Assembly: GCF_003867075.1 (NCBI RefSeq)
Contig: NZ_CP032544.1
Coordinates: forward strand, 2,536,001-2,600,000
Reading direction: 5' to 3'
DNA from: Tenacibaculum mesophilum
Lineage (GTDB): Bacteria > Bacteroidota > Bacteroidia > Flavobacteriales > Flavobacteriaceae
DNA length: 64,000 bases
The translations under genes were made by a program, and so were the position numbers. The notes beneath the pieces were generated by a model. The model made no database searches, was not told where the DNA came from, and was given only the letters and a program-made list of their open reading frames with translations. Below are positions 45,413-57,100 of this stretch, in pieces. Numbering within the stretch: position 1 is the first letter of the stretch; each line of letters starts with the position of its first letter.

Positions 45413-46336
45413 TTGAATAAGAAACAGCAATACTCAAATTTTATAAAAGCACAAGCAAAACGCTTGGGTTTTTTAGGTTGTGGTATTGCAAAAGCTGATT
45501 TTTTAGAAGAAGAAGCACCTCGTTTAGAGCAATGGTTGCAAAATGGATATCACGGTGAAATGCATTATATGGAAAATCACTTTGATAAACGTTTAGATCC
45601 ACGACTGCTGGTAGATGGTGCAAAATCAGTAATTTCCTTGTCGTACAACTATTTTCCTTCGGAAGTTCAGCAAGAAGGAAGTTATAAGATTTCTAAATAT
45701 GCTTACGGACAAGATTATCATCATATCATCAAAGATAAATTACGAGAATTATTACAGTTGATTAATGATGAAATAGGAGAAGTTTCTGGTCGTTGTTTTG
45801 TTGATTCTGCTCCTGTGTTAGAACGAGCTTGGGCAAAAAAATCAGGGTTGGGTTGGAACGGGAAACACTCGTTGTTAATTCAAAAACAACAAGGGTCGTT
45901 TTTCTTTTTGGCGGAATTAATTATTGATTTAGAACTCGAATACGACGACCCTTTTAAAACAGATCATTGTGGTAGTTGTACTCGTTGTGTTGATGCATGC
46001 CCAACTCAAGCTATTTTGCCTAATAATACAGTTGATGGAAGTAAATGTATTTCATATTTAACAATTGAGCTAAAGGATGCAATTCCGTCAGGATTTAAAG
46101 GAGAAATGCAAGATTGGATGTTTGGTTGCGATGTGTGCCAAGATGTATGCCCATGGAATCGTTTTTCACAACCGCACAAAGAAAGTCTATTTACGCCTCA
46201 AGAAAACTTACTGCAAATGACAAAACGTGATTGGCAAGAGTTAACACAAGAAACCTTTAGTAAAGTGTTTAAAAAATCGGCAGTAAAGCGTACTAAGTTT
46301 TCAGGGTTATTAAGAAATATTGACTTTATAAAATAA
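45413..46336 (+). CDS. queG: Epoxyqueuosine reductase
   Basis: A 307-residue cobalamin-dependent enzyme for the last step of queuosine synthesis in tRNA. The N-terminal cobalamin-binding region contains [26 protein letters not shown] with the family Asp and active-site segment. Two 4Fe-4S motifs follow: [12 protein letters not shown] (about residues 187-198) and the second [11 protein letters not shown]. Start is TTG 45413 ([10 protein letters not shown]); the nearby ATG 45406 is out of frame and closes at once. A -7 box TAATTTTG (45385-45392) lies just upstream. Divergent from the AsmA-like gene. Confidence 0.95.
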   Translation: MNKKQQYSNFIKAQAKRLGFLGCGIAKADFLEEEAPRLEQWLQNGYHGEMHYMENHFDKRLDPRLLVDGAKSVISLSYNYFPSEVQQEGSYKISKYAYGQDYHHIIKDKLRELLQLINDEIGEVSGRCFVDSAPVLERAWAKKSGLGWNGKHSLLIQKQQGSFFFLAELIIDLELEYDDPFKTDHCGSCTRCVDACPTQAILPNNTVDGSKCISYLTIELKDAIPSGFKGEMQDWMFGCDVCQDVCPWNRFSQPHKESLFTPQENLLQMTKRDWQELTQETFSKVFKKSAVKRTKFSGLLRNIDFIK

Positions 46337-46337
46337 T

Positions 46338-46364
46338 AAAACCGCTTTTCTAAGCGGTTTTATT
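46338..46364 (+). terminator. Terminator between queG and the PAS gene
   Basis: Stem AAAACCGCTT / AAGCGGTTTT around a four-base loop, then T-rich. It begins two bases after the queG stop and is symmetric enough to serve the convergent PAS gene as well. Confidence 0.9.
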
Positions 46365-46377
46365 TATGTTTTAAAGA

Positions 46378-47016
46378 TTATTTAGGATTCGTCTCTCCAA
46401 AGAAAAACCAATTAAGTCCTTTTTTTAGCATTCCACTTTCTTTTACAGGAGTTTGTTTTTCTGTTTCTTTTGCGTTGACAGTTTCTCCTTCAAATAATTT
46501 TACAACAAAATCTTCATAAGATGCGTTAACCTCTTCTTGTAAGAAAGAATTAAAATATAATTCACTTGCTTTTTCACCTTTAACTTTTTCAATTTCTAAT
46601 AGCGTTTTGTATAAAGGTTCAATTTTTTTTATAACGTTTTCAGGTAAAGATTTTCTCCTACCAGTATATCCAGTGATTTTTCCGTTATCATCTTTTTCTA
46701 CATCAAAATCAGTAATAACCCAGTAGTACCTACCTGTTCTTGTTAAGTTTTTAACAATAGCATGGAAATTATTTCCTTGCTTTAGGTTATCCCATAATAT
46801 TTTAAAGACTACCTTAGGCATGTCAGGATGCCTAATAACGTTATGAGGTTCTCCTATAAGTTCTACTTTATTATACTCCGAAGCCTCTTCAAAGGTATCG
46901 TTCATATATAAAATAGTCCCTGCAGGATCTGTTTTACTAATAATTGTTTTTGATTTGTCCCATTTTATTTCCTCATCTATAACTTTAGAAGGTCTAAGAG
47001 AATTGTTTGTGTGCAT
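46378..47016 (-). CDS. Stand-alone Aer-like PAS protein, copy 1
   Basis: About 212 residues from ATG 47016 (225 if ATG 47055 is used). One PAS domain (about residues 20-125) carries the Aer-type redox-sensing pattern: GTILYMNDTF, GEPHNVIRHPDMP, AIVKNLTRTGRYYWV. In Aer this pocket binds FAD. No HAMP, kinase, GGDEF or methyl-accepting region follows. Instead there is a helical segment (KIEPLYKTLLEIEK, GEKASELYFNSFLQEEV) and a conserved tail GLNWFFFGETNP. It is a tandem paralogue of the gene at 47314-47931. I cannot name a partner; a sensor module for a separate output is possible. A -7 box (revcomp TATATTTG, 47067-47074) lies upstream. Confidence 0.85.
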   Translation of the reverse strand: MHTNNSLRPSKVIDEEIKWDKSKTIISKTDPAGTILYMNDTFEEASEYNKVELIGEPHNVIRHPDMPKVVFKILWDNLKQGNNFHAIVKNLTRTGRYYWVITDFDVEKDDNGKITGYTGRRKSLPENVIKKIEPLYKTLLEIEKVKGEKASELYFNSFLQEEVNASYEDFVVKLFEGETVNAKETEKQTPVKESGMLKKGLNWFFFGETNPK

Positions 47017-47163
47017 TTTTTTTGTTTTAATAGTTATTCGGGGTGGTTTACTCAAAAAATAATCAACAAATATAAGGTTTTTGAAGTAGGAGTTTGCTTT
47101 GAAAGGATTTTTAGTTATGGTAAGAGAATGTAATTTTTATTTGGTCTAAAATATTAGTTATAT

Positions 47164-47207
47164 GATAATAGAATTATGTTAGTTTTTTATTTTTTGATAA
47201 TAGAATT
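47164..47207. repeat. 12-base direct repeat upstream of PAS gene copy 1
   Basis: GATAATAGAATT occurs at 47164-47175 and again at 47196-47207, 32 bases apart (about three helical turns), within the gene-free stretch 47056-47243. Possibly a tandem regulator site. Confidence 0.35.
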
Positions 47208-47239
47208 GTATTATTAACTAACAATAAGGAGTAAATGTG

Positions 47240-47275
47240 AAAAAAAAGGATTGAAACAATTGTTTCAATCCTTTT
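47240..47275 (-). terminator. Terminator of PAS gene copy 2
   Basis: Perfect 15-base arms AAAAGGATTGAAACA / TGTTTCAATCCTTTT with a two-base centre (practical loop AATT or larger). On the minus strand a U-run follows. It lies 38 bases after the stop of the gene at 47314-47931, so the two PAS genes have separate ends. Confidence 0.9.
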
Positions 47276-47313
47276 AAAAACATTTTAAGAGGGATTATTT
47301 AGGGGTAGTAAAT

Positions 47314-47931
47314 TTATGTTGGGTTTGTTTCTCCAAAGAAAAACCAATTTAATCCTTTCTTTAAAGGGTTTGTTTCATTCTTAATTTTTTCAGCTTCTTC
47401 TTTAGAAAGCTCTTCATTAAACAAATCAACTACGAATTCATTATATGTTTTACCAACTTCTTCTTTTAAGTAGGCATCAAAATACATTTCACTAGCTTTT
47501 TCACCTTTAAGTTTTTCAATGTCTAAAAGTGTTTTATATATAGGTTCAATTTTTTTTACAACTCCATCAGGAACGGCTTTCCTTCTAGCGGTATACCCTA
47601 CAATTTTACCCTCTTCATCTTTATCAATGGTAAAGTCGGTAATAACCCAGTAATATCTGCCGGTTCTTGTTAGGTTTTTAACAATTGCATGAAAGTTTTC
47701 ACCTTTCTTAAGAGCGTCCCATAAAACTTTAAAAGCTACCTTGGGCATATCTGGGTGACGGATAATATTATGAGGTTCGCCAACTAACTCAATGGTACTG
47801 TATTCACAGGTGTTAGAAAAAACATCGTTAGCATATAAAATAGTTCCGTAAACATCAGTTTTGCTTACAATGGTTTTTGTTTTATCCCATTGTACTTCTT
47901 CGTTAATAATGTGTCTTTGTGTAGTTTCCAT
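47314..47931 (-). CDS. Stand-alone Aer-like PAS protein, copy 2
   Basis: A 205-residue paralogue of the gene at 46378-47016. It has the same architecture: short N-terminus (EEVQWDKTKTIVSKTD), Aer-type PAS domain (GTILYAND, GEPHNIIRHPDMP, GRYYWVITDF), helical linker (KIEPIYKTLLDIEKLKGEKASEMYFDAYLKEEV), a variable acidic stretch, and the same tail GLNWFFFGETNPT. The strong conservation of the tail between the copies suggests it is functional, for example as an interaction or membrane-contact site. Flavin binding is inferred from Aer similarity. Confidence 0.87.
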   Translation of the reverse strand: METTQRHIINEEVQWDKTKTIVSKTDVYGTILYANDVFSNTCEYSTIELVGEPHNIIRHPDMPKVAFKVLWDALKKGENFHAIVKNLTRTGRYYWVITDFTIDKDEEGKIVGYTARRKAVPDGVVKKIEPIYKTLLDIEKLKGEKASEMYFDAYLKEEVGKTYNEFVVDLFNEELSKEEAEKIKNETNPLKKGLNWFFFGETNPT

Positions 47932-48112
47932 TTCTATTGGTTTAAGGTTAGGGCAAATTTGAGAAGAAAAAGAAAGACTAAATATGACTTTTATCAGGTT
48001 GTTAATTATTTTTTAATAATTTTATTCATGATGTTTATAATTCTCAAAAGTTAGGGTTAATAGCCAAAGGAGTTTAATGAGATAATATAACTTTTATAGG
48101 TAAGCAAGTTAC

Positions 48113-48141
48113 TTTTACTTAACAAACAAAATGTATATTTG
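48113..48141 (+). promoter_or_regulatory. Probable promoter of maeB
   Basis: A good -7 box TATATTTG (48134-48141) with a degenerate -33 region (TTTTAC, 48113-48118). ATG 48169 lies 27 bases after the -7 box. Confidence 0.45.
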
Positions 48142-48168
48142 TAAGTTCAAACAAACAAGAACGAACCT

Positions 48169-50463
48169 ATGAGAGATTCTAGAAAAAGGCATGAAGCTTT
48201 ACTTTATCATGCCAAACCGAAGCCAGGAAAAATAGCAGTAGTACCTACCAAAAAATACGCAACACAACACGATTTATCATTAGCGTATTCACCAGGTGTT
48301 GCTGAACCTTGTTTAGAAATAGCGAAAGATAAAAACAACGTTTATAAATATACTTCAAAGAGCAATTTAGTGGCTGTTATTTCGAACGGAACAGCAGTTT
48401 TAGGGTTAGGTAATATTGGTCCTGAAGCATCCAAGCCAGTAATGGAAGGAAAAGGATTACTTTTTAAAATTTTTGCTGATATTGATGTTTTTGATATTGA
48501 AGTAGATGCTACTGATGTTGATAAATTTGTTGAAACAGTAAAAGCTATAGCTCCTACTTTTGGGGGAATTAATTTAGAAGATATTAAAGCTCCTGAAGCT
48601 TTTGAAATTGAAAGAAGATTAAAAGAGGAGTTGGATATTCCTGTAATGCACGATGATCAGCACGGTACAGCAATTATTTCAGCCGCAGCCTTAAAAAATG
48701 CATTAGAGATTAATGAAAAGGATATTAAGGATGTAAAAATTGTTGTGAACGGAGCCGGAGCCGCAGCAATATCATGTACGCGTTTGTATCTAGCTTTAGG
48801 TGCGAGTCGTGAAAACGTAATTATGTGTGATAGTAAAGGGGTTATCAGAAAAGATAGAGATAATCTAACATCACAAAAAGCGGAATTTGCTACAGATCAA
48901 GATGTAAATACTTTAGAGGAAGCAATGTTAAATGCCGACGTGTTTATTGGTTTGTCAAAAGGAAATGTGGTATCTCCTGAAATGCTTTTGTCAATGGCGA
49001 AAAACCCAATTGTTTTTGCAATGGCAAATCCAGAACCAGAAATTGAGTACGATTTAGCTATAGCGACAAGAGACGATATTATCATGGCAACAGGAAGGTC
49101 AGATCACCCTAATCAGGTGAACAATGTATTAGGTTTTCCTTTTATTTTCCGTGGAGCATTAGATGTACGCGCCAAAAAAATTAACGAAGAAATGAAGATG
49201 GCTGCTGTACACGCATTAGCAGATTTAGCAAAACAATCAGTGCCAGAACAGGTAAATATTGTATATGATGAAGTAAGCCTTTCTTTTGGAAAAGAATATA
49301 TTATACCCAAACCATTTGACCCAAGGTTAATTTATGAAATTCCACCAGCAATAGCAAAAGCAGCGATGGACTCAGGAGTTGCTCAAGAACCTATCGATGA
49401 TTGGGATAGGTATAGAGAGGAGTTGATGGATCGTTCAGGAACAGGAAGTAAAGAAGTACGCTTATTACACAACAGAGCTAAAAAGAATCCTAAGAGATTA
49501 GTGTTTGCTGAAGCAGATCATTTAGATGTTTTAAAAGCAGCACAGAGAGTTTATGAAGAAAAAATTGGAAAACCGATTTTATTAGGAAGAAGAGAAATTA
49601 TTTTAGAACTGAAAACTGAGTTAGGATTTGATGCTGATGTGCCAATTATTGATCCTAAAACAGATGAGGAAGAAGAAAGAAGAAACCGATATGCTGAAAT
49701 ATTTTGGAAATCAAGACAACGTAAAGGAGTTACGTTTTTAGAGGCACAAAAATGGATGCGTGAACGCAACTATTTTGCAGCAATGATGGTGAATTCTGGG
49801 GAGGCAGATGCATTGATTACAGGATATTCAAGACCTTATCCTTCAGTAGTGAAACCTATGTTAGAATTGATTGAAAAGGATCATGGAGTAACAAGAGTTG
49901 CAGCAACAAATATGATGTTAACGAAGCAAGGGCCTATGTTCTTAGCAGATACCACAATTAATATCAATCCAACAGCAAAAGATTTAGCTAAAATTACACA
50001 GTTAACATCTGTGTTGGCTAAAATGTTTGGGATGAAACCAAACGTTGCAATGTTAGGATTTTCAAATTTTGGATCATCAAAATCTGAAAGTTCAACTAAG
50101 ATTAGAGAAGCAGTTTCTTACATCCACCGTCATTATCCAAATGTTGTAGTTGATGGTGAGTTGCAAGCAGATTTTGCTTTAAATCCAGAACTATTAGCAA
50201 AAGAGTTTCCTTTCTCTAAACTAAATGGAAAAAGAGCAAACGTATTAATTTTTCCAAATTTAGAATCGGCTAATATTACCTATAAGTTAATGAAAGCTGT
50301 TGATGAAGTAGAAACTATAGGGCCAATTTTACTTGGAATGAGTAAGCCAGTACACATTTTGCAATTGGGGGCAAGTGTAGATGAAATGGTAAATATGGCT
50401 GCAGTAGCAGTTGTAGATGCTCAAAACAAGGAAATGAAAGCAAAAAACAAAGTTTCTCAATAA
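48169..50463 (+). CDS. maeB: NADP-dependent malic enzyme with phosphotransacetylase-like domain
   Basis: A 764-residue fusion protein. Residues 1 to about 430 are a malic enzyme (oxidative decarboxylation of malate to pyruvate) with the metal-binding HDDQHGTAI motif and the NAD(P) loop NGAGAAAISC. Residues about 440-764 are a phosphate acetyl/butyryltransferase-like domain (NPKRLVFAEADHLDVLKAA, NFGSSKSESSTKI, VDGELQADFALNPE). In MaeB proteins this domain is catalytically altered and regulatory, sensing acetyl-CoA. Length and layout are the family norm. ruvA follows after 64 bases. Confidence 0.95.
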   Translation: MRDSRKRHEALLYHAKPKPGKIAVVPTKKYATQHDLSLAYSPGVAEPCLEIAKDKNNVYKYTSKSNLVAVISNGTAVLGLGNIGPEASKPVMEGKGLLFKIFADIDVFDIEVDATDVDKFVETVKAIAPTFGGINLEDIKAPEAFEIERRLKEELDIPVMHDDQHGTAIISAAALKNALEINEKDIKDVKIVVNGAGAAAISCTRLYLALGASRENVIMCDSKGVIRKDRDNLTSQKAEFATDQDVNTLEEAMLNADVFIGLSKGNVVSPEMLLSMAKNPIVFAMANPEPEIEYDLAIATRDDIIMATGRSDHPNQVNNVLGFPFIFRGALDVRAKKINEEMKMAAVHALADLAKQSVPEQVNIVYDEVSLSFGKEYIIPKPFDPRLIYEIPPAIAKAAMDSGVAQEPIDDWDRYREELMDRSGTGSKEVRLLHNRAKKNPKRLVFAEADHLDVLKAAQRVYEEKIGKPILLGRREIILELKTELGFDADVPIIDPKTDEEEERRNRYAEIFWKSRQRKGVTFLEAQKWMRERNYFAAMMVNSGEADALITGYSRPYPSVVKPMLELIEKDHGVTRVAATNMMLTKQGPMFLADTTININPTAKDLAKITQLTSVLAKMFGMKPNVAMLGFSNFGSSKSESSTKIREAVSYIHRHYPNVVVDGELQADFALNPELLAKEFPFSKLNGKRANVLIFPNLESANITYKLMKAVDEVETIGPILLGMSKPVHILQLGASVDEMVNMAAVAVVDAQNKEMKAKNKVSQ

Positions 50464-50490
50464 GATAAGAGAAATTTTTTTAAAAGATAA

Positions 50491-50519
50491 TTTTTTCTAT
50501 TTTAGACCAATAGAAAAAA
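50491..50519 (+). terminator. AT-rich hairpin between maeB and ruvA
   Basis: Perfect arms TTTTTTCTATT / AATAGAAAAAA around a seven-base loop. The U-run is on the 5' side and A-run on the 3' side, so it is not a canonical terminator; it may only be a stabilising hairpin. Confidence 0.35.
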
Positions 50520-50527
50520 ATAGCTAG

Positions 50528-51109
50528 ATGATAACACAAATAAGGGGAAAACTTGTGGAAAAAAATCCTACATACGCTGTTGTAGATTGCAATGGAGTAG
50601 GATATTTAATGCATATTTCTTTAAACACATATTCATTATTACCAAACGATGAATATGTGTTGTTATATACACACTTATCCATTAGAGAAGATGCTCATAC
50701 GTTATATGGATTTTCAACAAAAACAGAGCGAGAAGTTTTTAGGTTGCTAACTTCGGTTTCAGGAGTAGGACCAAGTACTGCGCGAACCATGTTGTCTTCT
50801 ATGACTTCACAAGAGGTTTCACAGGCAATAGCTTCTGGAGATGTAAAATTAATTCAAACGGTTAAAGGTATTGGAGCTAAAACTGCACAACGAGTTATTG
50901 TTGATTTAAAAGACAAAGTCTTAAAAACTTTTGATATAGATGAAGTTTCTGTGGTACAGAACAATACAAATAAAGAAGAAGCGTTATCTGCTTTAGAAGT
51001 TCTTGGGTTTGCACGAAAACAAGCTGACAAGGTAATAGGGAATATATTAAAAGAAACACCTGATGCTAGTGTTGAAAAACTTATAAAACAGGCGTTAAAA
51101 AACTTATAA
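50528..51109 (+). CDS. ruvA: Holliday junction branch migration protein RuvA
   Basis: A 193-residue DNA-binding protein that tetramerises on Holliday junctions and recruits RuvB helicase. Three domains are visible: OB-fold (residues 1-62, with YVLLYTHLSIREDAHTLYGF at its end), tandem helix-hairpin-helix motifs (VSGVGPSTA and VKGIGAKTAQRV), and the C-terminal RuvB-contact domain (EALSALEVLGFARKQADKVI). It is followed by sprA after six bases, an order I recall from many Flavobacteriaceae. Confidence 0.96.
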   Translation: MITQIRGKLVEKNPTYAVVDCNGVGYLMHISLNTYSLLPNDEYVLLYTHLSIREDAHTLYGFSTKTEREVFRLLTSVSGVGPSTARTMLSSMTSQEVSQAIASGDVKLIQTVKGIGAKTAQRVIVDLKDKVLKTFDIDEVSVVQNNTNKEEALSALEVLGFARKQADKVIGNILKETPDASVEKLIKQALKNL

Positions 51110-51115
51110 AAAAGG

Positions 51116-54100
51116 TTGGAAAAAGCAGTTATTAATAGACTACTTACAGCACTTGCTATTTTAGTAAGTGTTGTTTCGTTTTCACAAAATACTCAAAAAA
51201 ATAAGACAAGTAATGCTAAACAGGATACTGTTATTCCCCTTAAGTATAATTTTAAATATAACCAAAACGGAACACTTTATTTAAACAACCCTTCTCAAAA
51301 AGTAGTAACTTATGATAAGGTGTTGAATAAGTTTATGATTGTTGAAAAAATAGGAGATTACTATGTAGGTACCCCTATTTTTATGACACCTAAAGAGTAT
51401 AATGAATACCGCTTAAAAAATGATTTAAAAGATTATTTTAAAGAAAAAGTAGACGCTACTAATCCTAAAAAGAAGGGCAGTGAGGCTGCTCGTAAAAACT
51501 TATTACCTAAATACTATGTAAATTCTAAGTTTTTCGAATCTGTTTTTGGAGGTAACACTGTTGAGGTAAACCCAACAGGACAAATAAATATTAAACTTGG
51601 AGGTGTATATCAAAACAATGAAAACCCTCAAATCTCTGTTGAAAATCAAAGCAGCTTTACATTTGATTTTGATCAACAAATTAGTGCGAGTTTACAAGCA
51701 AAAGTAGGTAAACGATTAACGGTAACGGCAAATTATGATACCCAATCTACTTTTGATTTTCAAAATATTATTAAGTTAGAATATACTCCAACCGAAGATG
51801 ATATTATTAGAAATATCGAGGCAGGTAATATTAGTATGCCAATTAAAAACTCACTTATTAATGGAGCACAATCGTTATTTGGGGTAAAAACAGAATTGCA
51901 GTTTGGTAAAACATATGTTACAGCTGCATTCTCACAGCAAAATTCACAATCTAAAACAGTAGTTGCTGAAGGTGGAGCAACCATAGAACCATTTGAATTA
52001 CGAGCATCTGACTATGATAATGACCGACATTTCTTTTTATCACAATATTTTAGAGAAAATTACAAAGAAGCTTTAGAGAATTACCCTTTAATTAACAGTC
52101 CTATAAATATTACTAGAGTTGAGGTTTGGGTAACTAATAGAAATCAAAACGTAACCGATTATCGTAGTATTGTAGCTTTTGCCGATTTAGGAGAATCTGA
52201 TGATGCAAATGAAGTGAATCCAGCTGAAATAACAACAACACCTGGAGCTATATCAGTTAATTCTGAAATTATACCTTATAATGGAGTGAATAATTTAAGT
52301 TCTTTATTAACAGCAAATTCAGGTGGGATTAGAGATGTTGCAACTATTGATGCTGCAATTAATGGTATTGGTGTTCCAGCGAGACAAGGCTTTAACTATA
52401 CATACTTACAAAATGCTCGTAAGTTACAACCTAATGAATTCAAACTACATCCACAGTTAGGGTTTATCTCGTTAAATAGACGATTAAATGACGGAGAAGT
52501 TTTAGCAGTAGCTTTTGAATATACTGTGGTAGGAGCCTCTAATAGTGAAACAGTTTTTAGAGTAGGAGAGTTTTCAAACGATGGAGTTGTTGCACCAGCA
52601 AACCTAGCAGTAAAATTATTACGTAGTGAAATTTTAAATACAGTTCGACCAGGAACAGCTACAGCAAATAGTCCCGGTGAGCCTTTTCCTACGTGGCGCT
52701 TAATGATGAAAAACGTATATGCTTTAGGAGCATTTCCATTACAACGTGAAGGTTTTCGTTTTGAGTTATTGTATCGTGATGATGAAACAGGAACCTTACA
52801 AAACACTTTACAAAATGCAGCAAATACAGCGTTAAAGAATGAACCATTATTAAGGTTGCTGAATTTAGATAAATTAGACCAAAGTGAATATGCAGTTACA
52901 AATGGAGATGGTTTTTTTGATTATGTAGAAGGAATTACGGTGAATTCTGAAAGAGGATACATTTTGTTTCCTGAACCAGAACCATTTGGTGAAGATTTAT
53001 TACTGAAATTAACCAATCCAACAGATCAAACAAAATACGGTTTCGAAGAATTATATTTAACTACTAAAATTCAAGCTAAAAACGAGTATCAGAACTTAGA
53101 TAAATTCTTCTTAAAAGGATATTTTAAATCAGAAACAAGTAGAGGGATCTCTTTGGGGGCTTTCAATGTTCCAAGAGGGTCAGTTCGCGTTACAGCTGGA
53201 GGAAGACAATTGGTTGAAGGGATAGATTATGTGGTAGATTATCAATTAGGTCGTGTGCAAATTTTAGACCCAGGTTTAGAAGCTTCAGGAATTCCAATTA
53301 ACGCATCTGTAGAAAATAATACATTTTTTAATCAGCAACGAAAAACATTTATAGGAATTGATGTTGAACATCGTTTTTCTGAAGATTTTATTTTAGGAGG
53401 AACTTTTTTAAATGTTAGTGAAAAGCCAATTACACCTAAGGTAAATTTAGGAGGAGAGCCTATAGATAATATTATGTTAGGTTTGAACTTAGACTATTCT
53501 TCAGAAGTACCCTATTTAACAAAACTAGCAAACAAACTGCCTTTCGTTGAAACTGAAGCTCCGTCAAATGTTTCGGTTAGAGCGGACATGGCATATTTGT
53601 TACCAGGATCTCCTAGTGGAATTAATGTTGATGGTACTGCAACTTCATATTTAGATGATTTTGAAGCTTCACAAATACCAATTAACTTAAACTCACCACA
53701 GCAATGGTTTTTAGCGAGTACGCCAGAATCTCAAGGTTTTGATGGAGGAACTTTTGGTTTAGAATACAATTACAAAAGAGGGAAATTAGCTTGGTACAAT
53801 ATTGATCAACTATTCTACGGAAGTGGAAACAGACCAAGTAATATTGATGAGAATGAATTGTCTAGAGATGAGGTACGTCAAATTCGATATAATGAATTAT
53901 TTCCTAACACAGATTTAGATATTACACAACAAAACTTAGTTAGAACCTTAGATTTAGCTTATTACCCTGCAGAAAGAGGACCATATAACTATAATGAAAA
54001 TGCAAGCAGTGTAACAGCTGAAGAGCGCTGGGGAGGTATTATGAGAGCATTAACCACGAATAATTTTGAGCAAGCAAATGTTGAGTATATTCAATTTTGG

Positions 54101-57100
54101 TTAATGGATCCGTATGAAAACTATTCAATTACAACTGAAGAAGGTTTGCCTGCAGGAATTAACCCAAATGACCCAACAAATCAAGTAGGGAAATTATTTA
54201 TAAACTTAGGTAATGTTTCTGAAGATATATTAAAAGATGGAAGAAAGCAATATGAAAATGGGCTCCCTGCCGATGGACAAAAAGCTGACGGAGGTAATAT
54301 CCAAACTTCTATTTGGGGAGATACCCCTATAAATCCTTCTATTTTATATGCTTTTGACTCTAGTAATGATGCAAGAACGAATCAAGATATTGGTTTAGAC
54401 GGTTTAAGTGATGAAGAAGAAAGAATAAAATTCCCTGCATTTGCTGGACTAGATGACCCAGCGGGAGATAATTTCCAGTTTTTTAGAGGAGGAGAAATAG
54501 AAAACACCAATCCATCAGTTTTATCCAGATATAAAAACTTTAACGGTACAGAAGGTAACTCACCAACAGCGAGTCAGTCAAACGAATCATATCCAACATC
54601 ATCAACCACCTACCCAGATACAGAAGACATCAATAAGGATCAAACAATGAATCCTGTGAATAGTTATTTTGAGTATGAGGTTTCTCTAAATAAAACAGAT
54701 TTAGTATTAGGTCAAAATAATATTATTGATGTAAAAACACAAAATGTAACACTTTTAAACGGAGCAACAAGAACCACTAAATGGTATCAATTTAGAATAC
54801 CTGTTAGAAATGTTACTGATGCTCAAAAAATTAATGGAATTACTGATTTTAATAGCATTCGTTTTATACGAATGTTTTTAACGCAATTCAAAATGCCAGT
54901 AGTATTACGTTTTGGAGAATTAGAATTGGTAAGAGGAGATTGGAGACGTTATACAAAAACATTACCAGATACAAACACTCCTCCTGAGGATTTAGATTCA
55001 AATAAATTAAACAAGTTTGAAGTAGGAGTAGTTAGCATTGAACAAAATCAAGACCGTTATAAACTGCCACCAGGAATTCAAAGAGAACGTTTGCAAGGAA
55101 CCAATAGAATTCAACGTCAAAACGAGCAATCTGTAACGTTAAAGGTAACTGACTTAGAAGCTGACGAGGTTAGAACCATTTATAAAAATATTAGTATTGA
55201 TATGCGTAGGTATAAAAAGCTGCGTATGTTTTTACATGCTGAAAATCAAAATAGCGTTACAGGCGCAAATGATGATGAAATGGTAGCAATTATACGTTTA
55301 GGTACCGATTTAAACGATAACTATTACCAAGTAGAAAAGCCATTAAAAATATCTACATCAAACGCTTCATCTTTAGATGTTTGGCCTCAGGAAAATAATT
55401 TAGATATTCCATTAGAAGAGTTAGCTAACCTAAAAATTGAAAGACCAACAGGAAGCAATCTTACTGATGTGTACTCGTCGATAAGCTCTAATGGATTAAA
55501 AATTTCTGTGAGAGGAAACCCAACCTTAGCTCAAGTAAGAACGGTGATGTTAGGGGTTAAAAATACAGTTAACGATAATAAAACTGTTGAAGTTTGGTTT
55601 AATGAATTACGTGCAGTAGGCTTTGATAACAAAGGAGGATGGGCAGCAGTTGTAAATGCAGATGCTAATATGGCTGATGTAATGGATGTCTCTTTAGCTG
55701 GAAGAATGTCAACCATAGGTTTTGGTAATGTAGAAGATCGTGTACAACAAAGAAGTATTGAAGAAATAAAACAATATAGTGTAGCTACCAATATTCAGTT
55801 AGGTAAAATGATGCCAAAAAAATGGAACATGCAAGTACCTATGAATTATAGTTATGGAGAAGAGTTTAGAGACCCAAAATACGATCCACAATTTCAAGAT
55901 GTAGAATTAGAAGACGCAATTGATAAAAACCCAAATAGTAAAAATGCTCAAGATTATACAAGAAGGAAAAGTATTAGTTTCATTAATGTAAAAAAGAATA
56001 GAAACCCAGAAAGTAAGAAGAAACCTAAATTTTATGATGTAGAGAATTTTTCAGCCTCATATTCACATAGCGAGGAGTTTCATAAAGATTACAATATTGA
56101 AAGTTATGTAAACAAAAATGTAATGGCTGGTGCTAGTTATAATTTCACTTTTGTTCCTTTTAGTATAGAGCCATTTAAAAAATCAGAAGGATTTAAAAGT
56201 AGGTACTTACAATTTATAAAAGATTTAAACTTTAATCCAGTACCTAAAACAATAGCATTAAACTCAAGAATTAATAGAAACTATAACAGTCAACAGTCAA
56301 GAAACTTGATTATTGACCCAGTGAATCCTTTACCTGCTCAACCAGAACTCATACAAAGAAGATTTTTATTTAATTGGGATTATACAATCGGTTTCGACTT
56401 AACTAAGTCATTACAATTAAACTTTAATGCGACAAACAATTATATATACGATAGTTTCGGAGAAGATGAACAATTAGAAGTTTACGATCAATTTTTCAGT
56501 ATAGGAAGACCAGATAATTACCATCAAAAGTTAAATACAACTTATAAATTACCATTAAATAAGTTTCCATTCTTGAATTTTATCAATGCAGATTACGGAT
56601 ATACAGCTGATTTTGATTGGAAAGCAGGTTCACAAAGTTATATTGAGCAAGTAGGAAACATGATTCAGAATGCCAATACACATAACTTAAACACAAATAT
56701 AGATTTCGGTCGTTTTTATAAAATTGTTGGTGTAGATAAACTATTGTTAAAAGGAACAAAAAAGCAACCAACTCAAAAAGGAACAGCTACATTAGGAGGA
56801 AATCAAGTAGCCCAAAAGCCAAAGCTTAAAAAGAAAGCTACTTTTGGTCAAAAATTAGGAAAGGGAGTATATGATGTGTTAACATCGGTAAAAAGAGCAA
56901 AAATTAGTTACTCTCAAAATAATGGAACTTTACTACAAGGATATAAGCCTTCAGTTGGATTTTTAGGAAGAAATGGTTTTGATGGAGGCTTAGCTCCAAC
57001 TTTAGGATTTGTATTTGGTAGTCAAACAGATATTTTAAATACAGCAATTGAAAATGGATGGTTAATTACTAGAAACGCTGGAGATGAGTATTACAGTAAG

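Noticed and set aside
47164..47207. Start of a CRISPR-like repeat series
   Set aside because: Only two 12-base copies, AT-rich, with no third unit.
52396..52806. 136-codon minus-strand frame inside sprA
   Set aside because: Antisense to sprA, no start signal and no motif.
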